33,971 nucleotides of DNA. It comes from CAYNBT01 sp964396025 (lineage in GTDB: Bacteria > Patescibacteriota > WWE3 > UBA101185 > UBA10185). Both the position numbers and the translations under genes were made by a program. The stretch's first letter is position 1, and each line of letters starts with the position of its first letter. The stretch lies in contig CAYNBT010000009.1 of the NCBI GenBank assembly GCA_964396025.1, positions 1-33,971 of the forward strand, in the 5' to 3' direction. The notes under the pieces are model-generated. The model was not told where the DNA came from. It worked only from the letters and a program-made list of their open reading frames with translations, and did no database searches. Shown piece after piece: positions 33,927 through 33,971 of the stretch.

Positions 33927-33971
33927 GTTTTTGTAGGGGTCTATACATTACAGTTACAAACTGCAAAAAAA

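Overview
The window most resembles an ultra-small Patescibacteria/CPR genome, probably a Microgenomates- or Katanobacteria-like lineage; this placement is an inference. The evidence is an A+T-rich sequence, a four-domain ribosomal protein S1, divergent 16S/23S rRNA, an rRNA locus split into separate units, many short unrecognised secreted or one-pass membrane proteins, and only cell-envelope and information-processing functions among the recognisable genes. TGA is used as a normal stop (for example clpC and the 8214 gene), so this is not a UGA-recoded lineage.

Layout. 1-442 is the 3' part of a 16S rRNA with its own terminator. 677-3872 carries a Nudix hydrolase, an unrecognised protein, a VOC/glyoxalase-like protein (minus), a small membrane protein preceded by an array of 21-bp repeats, and a minus-strand unit of a membrane-anchored protein followed by an unusual serine-type tRNA with an 8/4 cloverleaf. 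3924-4346 holds tRNA-Ile(GAT) on the minus strand with a trailer of palindromes and CCA-ended stem-loops; the run of N here is probably an assembly artefact. 4405-8111 is a second rRNA unit: promoter, tRNA-Ala(TGC), 23S, 5S. 8140-9842 has three small unrecognised genes.

9859-15822 is a housekeeping block: rpsA, clpC, radA and a PIN-TRAM protein of the YacL type. It keeps the clpC-radA-yacL order known from Firmicutes but lacks disA. 16198-18248 has two accessory genes, one overlapped by a 16-codon leader frame. 18306-24996 is a surface-glycan cluster: FkbM methyltransferase, GT4 glycosyltransferase, a 1234-residue GT-C/YfhO-like membrane protein and a GT2 glycosyltransferase. 25124-26376 encodes two secreted proteins sharing a domain I do not recognise. 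26517-27975 is an LPETG surface protein with its sortase. 28096-31947 is rho, a LysM/M23 peptidase and obgE, followed by tRNA-Ala(GGC) with another structured trailer. The end has two unrecognised genes and an unassigned stretch closed by a strong terminator.

Main points for follow-up: the 8/4 tRNA whose trailer contains a perfect 14-nt complement of its anticodon arm; related palindromes and CCA-ended modules behind tRNA genes; a CCYATAGC box abutting the -35 hexamer of several promoters; a new three-copy secreted domain; a ClpC whose first AAA+ module is degenerate; and tandem dyads spaced two helical turns apart.
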